The notes beneath the pieces are model-generated. The model saw only the letters and a program-made list of their open reading frames with translations, ran no database searches and had not been told where the DNA came from. The translations under genes were made by a program, and so were the position numbers. DNA of 7,861 nucleotides from Candidatus Bipolaricaulis sp. Its GTDB lineage: Bacteria; Bipolaricaulota; Bipolaricaulia; Bipolaricaulales; Bipolaricaulaceae. Positions 1-6,424 of the stretch are shown one piece after another; the first letter of the stretch is position 1; every line of letters begins with the position of its first letter. Where the stretch lies: contig JAGUVP010000310.1 of assembly GCA_020062805.1 (NCBI GenBank), positions 1 to 7,861 on the forward strand, in the 5' to 3' direction.

Positions 1-497
1 AGCTCGCGCTGCCCGCGGCCGATCGGGGTCAGGGCGTCGATGCACTTGATCCCCGTCTGGAGGGGGGTGTTCACCGGCTGGCGGGCGATCACCCCAGGCG
101 CCTTGTCATCGGTCCTCCGGTACTCCTCGGGCTGAACCGGATCTTTCCCATCCAGGGGGGCGCCGAGAGGATCGACCACCCGCCCCAGGAACCCCGCGCC
201 TACTGGTGTGGACAAAACGTGCCCCGTGCGCCGGACCTCGTCGCCTTCGCGAATCCCCCGGTCCGGCCCGAGGATGGCCACCCCCACCGAGTCCTCGGCG
301 AGGTCGAGGACGAGGCCGTGGATCTCGCCGGGAAAGAGGAGGAGCTCGGACGCCATCGCCGAGCGAAGGCCCCACACCCGGGCGATCCCGTCGCCGACCT
401 CGACGACCACCCCCACCTCCTCCATCTGGAGGTCGATGTCCAGTTCCAGAATCTGTCTCTTAATGATGGCGGCGATGTCGTCCTTGCGTGGGCTCAT
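1..497 (-). CDS. atpA: F-type ATP synthase subunit alpha, N-terminal part (cut by window edge)
   Basis: About 165 residues of the alpha subunit, which forms the catalytic hexamer of F1 with beta and carries the non-catalytic nucleotide sites. The N-terminal helix (residues 1-22, with DIAAIIKRQI) and the beta-barrel segment VGDGIARVWGL are typical, as is TGIKCIDALTPIGRGQREL at the truncated end, just before the Walker A loop, which lies outside the window. The ATG at 497 is preceded by AGGGGG on the minus strand (504-509) with 6 bases of spacing. The start overlaps the atpH stop as ATGA, so the two are probably translationally coupled. Beta, gamma and epsilon genes would be expected beyond the left edge. 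Family assignment is secure; only completeness is unknown. Confidence 0.96.
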   Translation of the reverse strand, partial: MSPRKDDIAAIIKRQILELDIDLQMEEVGVVVEVGDGIARVWGLRSAMASELLLFPGEIHGLVLDLAEDSVGVAILGPDRGIREGDEVRRTGHVLSTPVGAGFLGRVVDPLGAPLDGKDPVQPEEYRRTDDKAPGVIARQPVNTPLQTGIKCIDALTPIGRGQRE

Positions 498-1039
498 CGT
501 TTACCCCCTAGCTGAACTATGAGTGCGTCCAGACGCGCGCGGAGCGAGGCCTCGACGCGACGGCCGGACACGGAGAGTTCGACCCCCGTCAAGAGGTCGG
601 GAGCCTCCACTTCCTCGATCGTCACCGGCCTTCCCAACACCTCCGCCAGCCGGTCCCGCAGGGCGGCCCGCTCCTCGGGCGCGAGAGGCCGGGCGGTGCG
701 AGCGGTCACATGGCACGCCTTCCCCGCTTCCTCCTGCTCCTGAAAGAACGCCGGGGCGAGGGAGGGGATGGCCGCGGCCCTTCCCCGTCGCACGAGGAGC
801 CGCAACAGGGTCAAGATGTGCGGATGAACGGTTGAGCCCAGTGCGCGTTCCAGAACCGCTTCCTTCGCAGCGACGTGGATGAGGGGGTGGGTCAAGAACG
901 GCTGCGCCAGCTCTGGATCCTCCTCCCACAGGGCGCGGATGAGGCCGAGATCGTGGGCGATGCGCTCCTCCAGCCCCTGGGTGGCGGCGACCTCGTACAG
1001 GGCGCGGGCGTAGGGGCGGGCAGCATTGGCTTCGGGCAT
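494..1039 (-). CDS. atpH: F-type ATP synthase subunit delta
   Basis: A 181-residue delta subunit (OSCP homologue), which joins the peripheral stalk to the top of F1. It has the family's opening ARPYARALYEVA near residues 7-18, a helical N-terminal domain, and the C-terminal LTGVELSVSGRRVEASLRAR pattern that ends delta subunits. Length is normal. The reading frame is open for about 170 codons upstream inside atpF, but the delta family starts at the ATG at 1039, two bases after the atpF stop. No clear Shine-Dalgarno precedes that ATG, so it probably depends on ribosomes finishing atpF. Its stop overlaps the atpA start by 4 bases. Confidence 0.93.
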   Translation of the reverse strand: MPEANAARPYARALYEVAATQGLEERIAHDLGLIRALWEEDPELAQPFLTHPLIHVAAKEAVLERALGSTVHPHILTLLRLLVRRGRAAAIPSLAPAFFQEQEEAGKACHVTARTARPLAPEERAALRDRLAEVLGRPVTIEEVEAPDLLTGVELSVSGRRVEASLRARLDALIVQLGGKR

Positions 1040-1041
1040 CG

Positions 1042-1557
1042 CTACTGGAGAAGCCGTTTGTCGACCCGTTCCGTGAGCTCGGCCAGCAGGCGCGCGTGGT
1101 CTGCGGGACGCACCTCGCGGGCGAGGATCTGGGATGCCCCGAGCACGACGAGATCGGCGTAGGAGGATTGCAGGTCCACCAGCGCTTCTTCGCGAAGGCG
1201 GGCTGCAGTCGCTTCTCCTTCGGCGACGACGTACTGGGCCTGGATCCGCGCCTCGCGGCGCGCGGCGCGAAGCGTCTCCTGAGCTTCTGCCTCTGCTTGG
1301 GCCACGATCTCCCGCGCCCGCCGGTTGGCATCCGCGAGCTCGGCTTCCCGAGCGCGGAGGAGATCCGCGGCTTGGGCTTGCGCTTCCTGAGCTGCGCGGA
1401 GGCGCTCTTCTTCGATCTCCCGCCGACGATCGAGCCAGCTCAGCACCGGCCTGTAGAGGTACCGCTTGAGGAGCCACAGAAGCAGGGCGAACATGGCGAG
1501 GTTGAACAGAAGGGTCCAGTTCAGGTTCTTGACGATCGTGCCCCACTCCAGCGCCAC
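1042..1557 (-). CDS. atpF: F-type ATP synthase subunit b
   Basis: A 171-residue b subunit of the peripheral stalk, which holds F1 still against the rotor. One N-terminal membrane segment (about residues 12-30, LNWTLLFNLAMFALLLWLL) is followed by the conserved LYRPVL turn. A long charged, Ala/Glu/Arg-rich helix (about 42-150) then forms the right-handed coiled coil of the dimer. Length and layout are normal. The start is GTG at 1557. AGGAG (complement of 1564-1568) lies 6 bases upstream and overlaps the atpE stop codon. Only one b-type gene is seen here, so a homodimeric stalk is likely. Confidence 0.95.
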   Translation of the reverse strand: MALEWGTIVKNLNWTLLFNLAMFALLLWLLKRYLYRPVLSWLDRRREIEEERLRAAQEAQAQAADLLRAREAELADANRRAREIVAQAEAEAQETLRAARREARIQAQYVVAEGEATAARLREEALVDLQSSYADLVVLGASQILAREVRPADHARLLAELTERVDKRLLQ

Positions 1558-1566
1558 GGTCCTCTC

Positions 1567-1809
1567 CTAGACGACGAACAACAGGACGAGGGCGACGAGC
1601 AACGAGTAGATGCCCGTGGTCTCGGCGATCGCATCGGCGATGACCATCGTTCGGAGGAGCGTGTTGGCCATCTCCGGTTGGCGGGCCATCGCGTCGAGCG
1701 CGTGAGCGCCGACGATGCCCTCGCCTACCCCGGGTCCGATCGCGCCGAGGCCCATGCAGATCCCGGCTGCCAGGAACTTCGCTGCTGCGACGAGTGCCTC
1801 TCCTTCCAT
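1567..1809 (-). CDS. atpE: F-type ATP synthase subunit c (rotor ring), possibly Na+-type
   Basis: An 80-residue two-helix proteolipid that forms the membrane rotor. Helix 1 carries the GPGVGEG glycine motif (residues 25-31), the loop has ARQPE (42-46), and helix 2 has AIAETTGIYSLL (60-71). E63 is the essential ion-carrying carboxylate. By alignment from memory to the Ilyobacter tartaricus Na+ ring, E30 takes the Gln32 position, I61 takes Val63, T64 takes Ser66, T65 takes Thr67 and Y68 takes Tyr70. A Glu in both helices plus Thr after the main Glu fits the two-carboxylate Na+ motif; H+-type rings usually lack these helix-1 and Thr ligands. D59, one turn before E63, is a further acidic residue. 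The ATG at 1809 follows a perfect AGGAGG (1816-1821) with 6 bases of spacing, consistent with the need for many c copies per complex. Confidence 0.97.
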   Translation of the reverse strand: MEGEALVAAAKFLAAGICMGLGAIGPGVGEGIVGAHALDAMARQPEMANTLLRTMVIADAIAETTGIYSLLVALVLLFVV

Positions 1810-1815
1810 GTCGAA

Positions 1816-1821
1816 CCTCCT
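1816..1821 (-). promoter_or_regulatory. Strong Shine-Dalgarno for atpE overlapping the atpB stop
   Basis: AGGAGG on the minus strand, 6 bases before the atpE ATG. It shares two bases with the atpB TAG stop. It is the best ribosome binding site in the atp cluster. That fits the high stoichiometry of subunit c, and the overlap suggests coupling to the end of atpB translation. Confidence 0.8.
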
Positions 1822-2569
1822 AGTCGGCGGTGACCTGAATGTAGGCCACGGCCAACAATGTGAACACAAACGCTTGGATCACCCCAAACGCCAGTCCAAA
1901 CCACCCGTTGAGAATCAGGCTCAGGGGGACCCGCCCTGTCCAACCCAATGCAGGTCCCACCACCGGCACGAGGGCTGTGGAAATGCTCATCGTTGCCGTC
2001 GGTGCCACGACCATCAAGATCGCACCGCCCAGGATATTCCCGAACAAGCGGAACCCGTGGGACAGGGTGCGTCCGAGGTCACCGACGATGTTCAGGGGAA
2101 GAAGGAACGGGAACGGTTCGAGGTACCCCTTCAAGTGACGGCCAACCCCCTTGGCCCGGATCCCGTAGTAATGGGTCAGCAGGTAGACGAGAAGGGCCAG
2201 TCCCAACGACACGTTCAAGTCCTGAGTGGGGGCGACGATGTACGGGATGGGGAGGATCCCGGCCCAATTGCAGAACAAGACGTAGAAAAACAGGGTTATC
2301 ACAAACGGGAGCAGCTGCCGGACGAGGCGGGGGGACACGCCGCCGAGGAGCTGGTTCTCGAACAGGTCGATCGTTCCGGCGAGAAACGCTGCCCGCCGCG
2401 ACAGGGGTGCGTCAGGGGTGTGGGGGAGCCCTCGCCGGAGCCACAGGGAAACGAGGACGAGCGCGATCACCACCGCCAGGGCGACGGCGATCACGACGGG
2501 GTGGAACGCGATCTCCACCCCCCCCACGGTGAACCGGAACGCGAGTTCTTTACCCAGGTGTTCGAGCAA
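1820..2569 (-). CDS. atpB: F-type ATP synthase subunit a
   Basis: A 249-residue membrane stator subunit that provides the ion half-channels next to the c ring. It has an N-terminal membrane helix (about 23-43), LLPFVITLFFYVLFCNWAGI (86-105), and PTQDLNVSLGLALLVYLLT (114-132). The key helix holds SHGFRLFGNILGG (170-182), where R174 is the essential stator arginine, and a last hydrophobic hairpin spans about 215-246. Length is normal. The frame has a stop just upstream, so the first usable start is TTG at 2569. GGTGAG lies 3 bases before it, a short-spaced, weak ribosome site. The gene starts 20 bases inside the end of the preceding atpI-like gene, so translation is probably coupled. An internal start a few codons later cannot be excluded. 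Confidence 0.95.
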   Translation of the reverse strand: MLEHLGKELAFRFTVGGVEIAFHPVVIAVALAVVIALVLVSLWLRRGLPHTPDAPLSRRAAFLAGTIDLFENQLLGGVSPRLVRQLLPFVITLFFYVLFCNWAGILPIPYIVAPTQDLNVSLGLALLVYLLTHYYGIRAKGVGRHLKGYLEPFPFLLPLNIVGDLGRTLSHGFRLFGNILGGAILMVVAPTATMSISTALVPVVGPALGWTGRVPLSLILNGWFGLAFGVIQAFVFTLLAVAYIQVTAD

Positions 2570-2903
2570 GTCTCACCATCCAGAAGAAGCGGCCGAGCGT
2601 GGGGATGAGAAGCCCTCCCGCCACCGCGAGGGGGGGCAGTCCGGCAAGAATCCCCCCCACGGTGAGGAACGATACGAGGAGGTGTCGTGCGACCCCGGTC
2701 AGCCCTGCCGCAAGCCCCCCACCCCCCTCGCGGAGCATCAGCGCGATCAGGTTCCACCGGACGAGCCGGCCAATGCCAACGGCGGCGAACCCCCACAGAA
2801 GACCGACGGACCACTCCCATCCCAGGATAAGGAGCCCCAGCGCCAACGGCAGCGCCAGCCCCAGGCCTTCTCCCATTCCAAGCCACACTGCCTCGCGCAC
2901 CAT
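2550..2903 (-). CDS. atpI: AtpI-like small membrane protein (ATP synthase subunit I)
   Basis: A 117-residue, very hydrophobic protein with four predicted membrane segments (roughly residues 8-27, 30-50, 71-88 and 92-112). Its place immediately before atpB, its size and its helix count match AtpI, which aids assembly of the c ring and insertion of subunit a. No sharply diagnostic motif is visible; the AtpZ pattern is absent. I chose the ATG at 2903, four bases after the frr stop. The same frame stays open to another ATG at 2945 inside frr, which would add 14 basic, unlikely residues. The ribosome site is weak. The stop lies 20 bases inside atpB. The name rests mainly on context. Confidence 0.72.
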   Translation of the reverse strand: MVREAVWLGMGEGLGLALPLALGLLILGWEWSVGLLWGFAAVGIGRLVRWNLIALMLREGGGGLAAGLTGVARHLLVSFLTVGGILAGLPPLAVAGGLLIPTLGRFFWMVRLARTPG

Positions 2904-2907
2904 GGGG

Positions 2908-3465
2908 CTATAGGGTGCGCATCTCTTGGGCTTTCTTCTCCACAAGATCGTCGACCTGCTTCACATGCTCTGCTGTGAGGTCGTCCAGGGCTTTCTGCAG
3001 CCGGTGGTGGTCGTCCTCACCCAGACGGCCGTCCTTCTTCTCGGTGTCGAGTTTCTCCCGGGTATCGCGCCGCACGTTGCGCAGGGCGATCTTAGCCTCT
3101 TCAGCTCGTTTGCTCACAAGCTTCACGAGCTCGTTGCGCCGCTCCTCGGACAGACGGGGGATCTTGACCCGAATCACCTGACCGTCGTTCTGAGGGTTGA
3201 GACCGAGGTCGGCACCGAGCACGGCCTTCTCGATGGCGGGGATCTGAGTGCGGTCGAACGGCCGGATCATGATCATGTCGGGATCTGGGGCTACAACGTG
3301 CGCGACGTGCTTCAACGGTGTGGGCGTCCCGTAGTAGTCCACCGCCACCGTTTCCAACAACGATGGGTTGGCTCGCCCGGTGTGGATCTTGCCCAGCTCT
3401 CCCTGGAGCACGTCCAGGGTGCGTACCATGTGCCCGCGGGTTTGGCGGAGCAGCTCGTGTTCCAT
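2908..3465 (-). CDS. frr: Ribosome recycling factor
   Basis: A 185-residue RRF, which with EF-G splits the post-termination ribosome and frees mRNA and tRNA. It has the usual length and motifs: HTGRANPSLLE (28-38), VDYYGTPTPL (42-51), GLNPQNDGQVIRVKIP (88-103), LSEERRNELVK (105-115), and the conserved ALRNVRRD (127-134), whose arginines contact 23S rRNA. The ATG at 3465 follows a purine-rich AAAGGGGG. It is first in the minus-strand block and its stop lies four bases from the atpI-like start. This is unusual, because frr commonly follows rpsB-tsf-pyrH. The long upstream continuation of the block suggests shared transcription with the ATP synthase genes. Confidence 0.97.
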   Translation of the reverse strand: MEHELLRQTRGHMVRTLDVLQGELGKIHTGRANPSLLETVAVDYYGTPTPLKHVAHVVAPDPDMIMIRPFDRTQIPAIEKAVLGADLGLNPQNDGQVIRVKIPRLSEERRNELVKLVSKRAEEAKIALRNVRRDTREKLDTEKKDGRLGEDDHHRLQKALDDLTAEHVKQVDDLVEKKAQEMRTL

Positions 3466-3486
3466 GACCGACCCCCTTTCATGCGA

Positions 3487-3515
3487 ATCCTAGCTCTGCT
3501 GCGCTGAAGCCGCAA
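3487..3515 (-). promoter_or_regulatory. Candidate promoter for frr-atp transcript
   Basis: On the minus strand, TTGCGG (3510-3515) and TAGGAT (3487-3492) are separated by 17 bases. The -10 matches TATAAT at 4 of 6 positions, while the -35 keeps only TTG. Transcription would start near 3480, giving a leader of about 15 bases that contains the frr Shine-Dalgarno. The same -10 word occurs before hpf. This is a pattern match only. Confidence 0.45.
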
Positions 3516-3521
3516 GCGGGC

Positions 3522-3527
3522 GATAAT
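3522..3527 (+). promoter_or_regulatory. Candidate -10 box placing the tRNA nucleotidyltransferase on a leaderless mRNA
   Basis: GATAAT matches the -10 consensus at 5 of 6 positions and lies only 5 bases before the GTG start at 3533. Transcription would therefore begin at or next to the start codon. No Shine-Dalgarno precedes the GTG and no good -35 is seen 16-18 bases upstream. This is the typical layout of leaderless genes. Confidence 0.45.
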
Positions 3528-3532
3528 CGAAC

Positions 3533-4960
3533 GTGCAGCTTCATGTGGAGTCCCTGCTTGCCGGTCACCCGTTCGCGGGGGAGATCGTCCGTCGGCTGAA
3601 CGGCGCCGGACACACAGCGGTGTTCGTGGGGGGAGTTGTGCGCGATGCCGTGCTCGCCGAGCTGCGGGGGCAGCGATGTGTGGCTCAAGACGTGGATATT
3701 GCCACGTCGGCCTTGCCCGAAGAGGTGAAACGCCTGTTCCCCGATCGACGGATCTTGTCGATGGGGGAAGGCTTCGGCGTGGTGGTGGTGATCGCCCCTG
3801 GAGGGCAGCAGTTCGAAGTGGCCACGTTTCGCACCGAGGGGGGGTACAGCGACGGACGAAGGCCGGACGTGGTGCGCTGGGGGCTGCTTGCCGATGACGT
3901 GCAGCGTCGGGACTTCACGGTGAACGGCCTCGTCGCTACCCCCGACGGAGAGGTGCTCGACCTGGTGGGGGGGATCCCTGATCTCGAGGCTGGTCTGGTG
4001 CGGGCGATCGGGGATCCCGCGACGCGGTTCGGCGAAGACTACCTGCGTATGCTTCGCGCCATCCGGTTTGCCTGTCAGCTCGGGTTTGCGGTTGAAGAGC
4101 AGACCGCGGCCGCGATTCGGGTTCACGCCGCGCGAATCACAGGGGTCTCGCGGGAGCGGATCCGCGACGAACTGTTGCGCATTCTAGGGACCGCTCGATC
4201 TGGAGAGGGGATTGACACCCTCAATCGGCTGGGTCTTCTGGAGCACGTCCTTCCTGAGATCGGCGTCCTGCGGGGGGTGCCCCAGCCTGTGGAGTACCAC
4301 CCGGAGGGAGACGTGTTCGTCCACACCGTGGCCGCGCTGCGGGTTGCCGACGGGTTGTGGGACGTTCCTCGATTCAAGCTCGCTGTGCTTTTCCATGACG
4401 TGGGGAAACCCCCCGCGCTTGCCCGATCGGGGGGGGACAACATGGGCGGGCACTGCGGGTTGGGGGCGGAGATCGCCGCGCGAGCGCTCATCCGACTGCG
4501 CCTCCCAAAGCGCGATGTAGAGTGGATCACCCATTTGGTGCGAGAGCACATGCGGGTGGCGCGGCTTCCGGAGATGGGCGTGGGGAAACAGGTGCGTCTC
4601 CTTGGGGTGGGAGAGGACGAGATGTGCCCTCTTGGAGACCTGCCTCGGCGATTCCCTCTCTTCGCTGACCTTCTCCGGGTGGTGATCTGCGATGCCGAGG
4701 CGAGCGCCCATCATGCGCAAGCGTGGCTTCCCCTTCTCTCACGCGCGGTGGAGCTTCTTGTTCACCTTCGCCGGATCCACGGGATCCGTCAGGCGCGGGA
4801 GTTCCTCACCGGCGACGACCTGCTGGCGATGGGGTTCCCCCCCGGCCCGCGCCTGGGCGAGGTGCTGGATCTTGTCCACGAGCGGATCCTCGCTGGAGAG
4901 GTCTCTACTCGGGACGAGGCGCTTGCTCACGCCCGCGCGCTCATGCGAGGTCACAGGTAA
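3533..4960 (+). CDS. cca: tRNA nucleotidyltransferase (CCA-adding / poly(A) polymerase family) with HD domain
   Basis: A 475-residue class II nucleotidyltransferase that adds or repairs the 3' CCA of tRNA. The head has FVGGVVRD (31-38) and the metal-binding DVD (53-55). It continues with TFRTEGGYSDGRRPD (98-112), the motif C element RRDFTVNGL (125-133) and the template-helix motif EDYLRMLRAIRFA (168-180). The neck/body region (about 185-250) includes ERIRDELLRIL. The C-terminal half is an HD phosphohydrolase domain with H264, H288-D289 (LFHDVGKP), H307, H339 and D387, so its metal site looks complete. Bacteria of some deep lineages split the job into CC- and A-adding enzymes, and the sequence alone does not tell whether this one does all three additions. 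GTG at 3533 is the first start in frame and has no Shine-Dalgarno. It is transcribed divergently from frr. Confidence 0.92.
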   Translation: MQLHVESLLAGHPFAGEIVRRLNGAGHTAVFVGGVVRDAVLAELRGQRCVAQDVDIATSALPEEVKRLFPDRRILSMGEGFGVVVVIAPGGQQFEVATFRTEGGYSDGRRPDVVRWGLLADDVQRRDFTVNGLVATPDGEVLDLVGGIPDLEAGLVRAIGDPATRFGEDYLRMLRAIRFACQLGFAVEEQTAAAIRVHAARITGVSRERIRDELLRILGTARSGEGIDTLNRLGLLEHVLPEIGVLRGVPQPVEYHPEGDVFVHTVAALRVADGLWDVPRFKLAVLFHDVGKPPALARSGGDNMGGHCGLGAEIAARALIRLRLPKRDVEWITHLVREHMRVARLPEMGVGKQVRLLGVGEDEMCPLGDLPRRFPLFADLLRVVICDAEASAHHAQAWLPLLSRAVELLVHLRRIHGIRQAREFLTGDDLLAMGFPPGPRLGEVLDLVHERILAGEVSTRDEALAHARALMRGHR

Positions 4961-5032
4961 GTCCAGGCCGGGTCCGCATGTCCCTTCAGCGGTTGGCATC
5001 TCCCCTCGTGGCGGCGGCCGCGGGGGGCTACT
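4961..5032 (+). other. Short spacer between the tRNA nucleotidyltransferase and HerA-like genes
   Basis: These 72 bases contain a TTGGCA (4993-4998) resembling a -35 box, but no matching -10 lies 16-19 bases downstream. A GCGGCCGC palindrome sits inside a GC-rich run, and a G-run (5022-5027) probably serves as ribosome binding site for the GTG at 5033. There is no T-run, so no intrinsic terminator is visible. Read-through from the upstream gene is likely. Confidence 0.4.
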
Positions 5033-6424
5033 GTGGCAACGATGAGCGTTCTCAACCTCGGACCTGAGTTGGCAGTTCCCCTGGACGATGTCGTGGGTCA
5101 GTGCGTGGCCATCCTCGGCATCCGTGGTTCGGGCAAATCGAACACGGCGGGGGTGATCTTCGAGGAGCTCCTCGCTGCCCACTACCCGATGTCCCTTGTG
5201 GACATCGACGGCGAGTACTTCGGCCTCAAGGAGAAGTACGAGGTCCTCGTCGTCGGTGGTGGGGAACACGCCGATGTGGAACTGAGCATGGCCACGGTAG
5301 GAGAGGTGGCCGATCTCTCCCTCCGCGAAGGGGTTCCTGTGATTCTCGATGTCTCGGACATGCTGGGCGGGGAGCGGGAGGCAGTCGTGTTCGATTACCT
5401 GACCCGGCTGTGGACGCTCGCCGGACGGCTCCGCAGTCCGTACATGATCGGGATTGAGGAGTGCCACGAGTTTATCCCCCAAGGTGTGCGGACTCGGATG
5501 AAGGACGTCATCGCCCGGATTGCCCTCCGGGGACGGAAGCGGGGTTTGGGAGCGGTGATCATCTCCCAGCGCTCGGCCAAAGTGGAGAAGGATGTGCTCA
5601 CCCAAGCCGGGATGCTCTTTCTCCACCGTGTGGTTCACGAGGCGGACATGCGGGTGTACGGCGAGCTCCTCCCGTGGCGGAAGACCGAGGCCAAGGAGAT
5701 CGTGGCCCAGCTGGGGGTGGGGGAGTGCATCTTCATGGCGGGTTCTGAGGCTCGCAGGGTCAAGATGCGGCTGCGGGACACGTTTCACGGCGGGTACACG
5801 CCGTCCTTCTGTCCCGTGGAATCCCCGAAACTTCGCCAGGTTCGTGGGCGGCTCTTGGAGGCTCTGTCTCAAGTTCAGAACCCTGTCGCGCCTCCGGCTG
5901 AGACTGCCCCTGTCCGGGGTGAACCCCCAAGGAGCTCCGCCTCCGATCCTGCGCCAGAGGTGCGCTCCTGGAACGCGCCAACCGCCGTGCCCCCCACCGG
6001 GATGGCCTTCCACGCGGACGATCTGATCGGGCCGGACCTCCCTGAACCGGTCCTTGTGCGCGTGGATCGGCTCGTGCGGCGTCTGAGAAGGCTACCTTCT
6101 GTGCAGCGCAGGGTCGTGGGCTTTCTGGTGGGGCAGGAGCCGAATGCCTACACTACGTGCGAACTCGCAGCGTGGGTGGATTGCCCGGAGATCCTTCTTC
6201 GTGCGGAGCCGCCGGTCGATGCGCTCGACCTCGGGTTGGTGGCTTGCGAACGGTTGGCGCGAGGTATCACATACCGGGGGATGGTCCGCCAGTATGTGGA
6301 GGAGGCATTCGCAGGGTTTTCCTCAGGGCTTGGCGCCGACGGAACACGACAGCTGGTTGCCCATCTCCGTCGTCGAATCGCCGATCTTGCTCCTGTTGAA
6401 CGTGATCTAGCTTACACCCCTTGA
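5033..6424 (+). CDS. HerA/DUF87-family ATPase with unrecognised C-terminal region
   Basis: A 463-residue ATPase of the HerA-FtsK superfamily, whose members form rings that move DNA or remodel substrates. Visible elements are Walker A GIRGSGKSN (29-37) and LVDIDGEYFGL (55-65), then LDVSDMLGGERE (105-116). The Walker B strand ends in YMIGIEECHEF (137-147), with E142/E143 as catalytic candidates. A basic arginine-finger region RGRKRGLG (166-173) and the sensor-like ISQRS (177-181) follow, with QLGVGECIF (226-234) closing the core. The N-terminal HAS-barrel of archaeal HerA is absent or reduced to about 20 residues. A Pro/Ala/Ser-rich linker (about 282-322) leads to a basic, probably helical C-terminal region (about 335-460) I do not recognise. 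No NurA nuclease or SIR2 partner is in the window, so the substrate is unknown. GTG at 5033 has a G-run 5 bases upstream; ATG at 5042 is an alternative start. Confidence 0.85.
   Translation: MATMSVLNLGPELAVPLDDVVGQCVAILGIRGSGKSNTAGVIFEELLAAHYPMSLVDIDGEYFGLKEKYEVLVVGGGEHADVELSMATVGEVADLSLREGVPVILDVSDMLGGEREAVVFDYLTRLWTLAGRLRSPYMIGIEECHEFIPQGVRTRMKDVIARIALRGRKRGLGAVIISQRSAKVEKDVLTQAGMLFLHRVVHEADMRVYGELLPWRKTEAKEIVAQLGVGECIFMAGSEARRVKMRLRDTFHGGYTPSFCPVESPKLRQVRGRLLEALSQVQNPVAPPAETAPVRGEPPRSSASDPAPEVRSWNAPTAVPPTGMAFHADDLIGPDLPEPVLVRVDRLVRRLRRLPSVQRRVVGFLVGQEPNAYTTCELAAWVDCPEILLRAEPPVDALDLGLVACERLARGITYRGMVRQYVEEAFAGFSSGLGADGTRQLVAHLRRRIADLAPVERDLAYTP

Noticed and set aside
494..1546. Extending atpH upstream to 1546 as a 350-residue fusion
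   Set aside because: The extra 169 residues are atpF read in another frame, rich in Arg/Ser/Pro. The delta family starts at the ATG at 1039.
1715..2608. Plus-strand open frame of 297 codons opposite atpE and atpB
   Set aside because: It is antisense to strongly conserved membrane proteins. Its Gln/Gly/Asp-rich composition has no recognisable domain or ribosome site.
2904..2945. Earlier ATG (2945) for the atpI-like gene
   Set aside because: It would add 14 basic residues encoded within frr. The ATG at 2903, just after the frr stop, gives the usual AtpI length.
5004..5030. GC-rich palindrome before the HerA-like gene as a terminator or riboswitch
   Set aside because: Only a short GCGGCCGC self-complement is present, with no T-run and no extended stem.
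4993..5035. TTGGCA plus TACTGT as a promoter for the HerA-like gene
   Set aside because: The two boxes are 30 bases apart, far from the 16-19 needed, and the TACTGT overlaps the start codon.
4739..6013. Long open frame (424 codons) on the minus strand opposite the tRNA nucleotidyltransferase and HerA-like genes
   Set aside because: It spans the ends of two well-recognised genes and has a His/Pro/Arg-rich, low-complexity composition with no motif. In G+C-rich DNA such antisense frames are expected.
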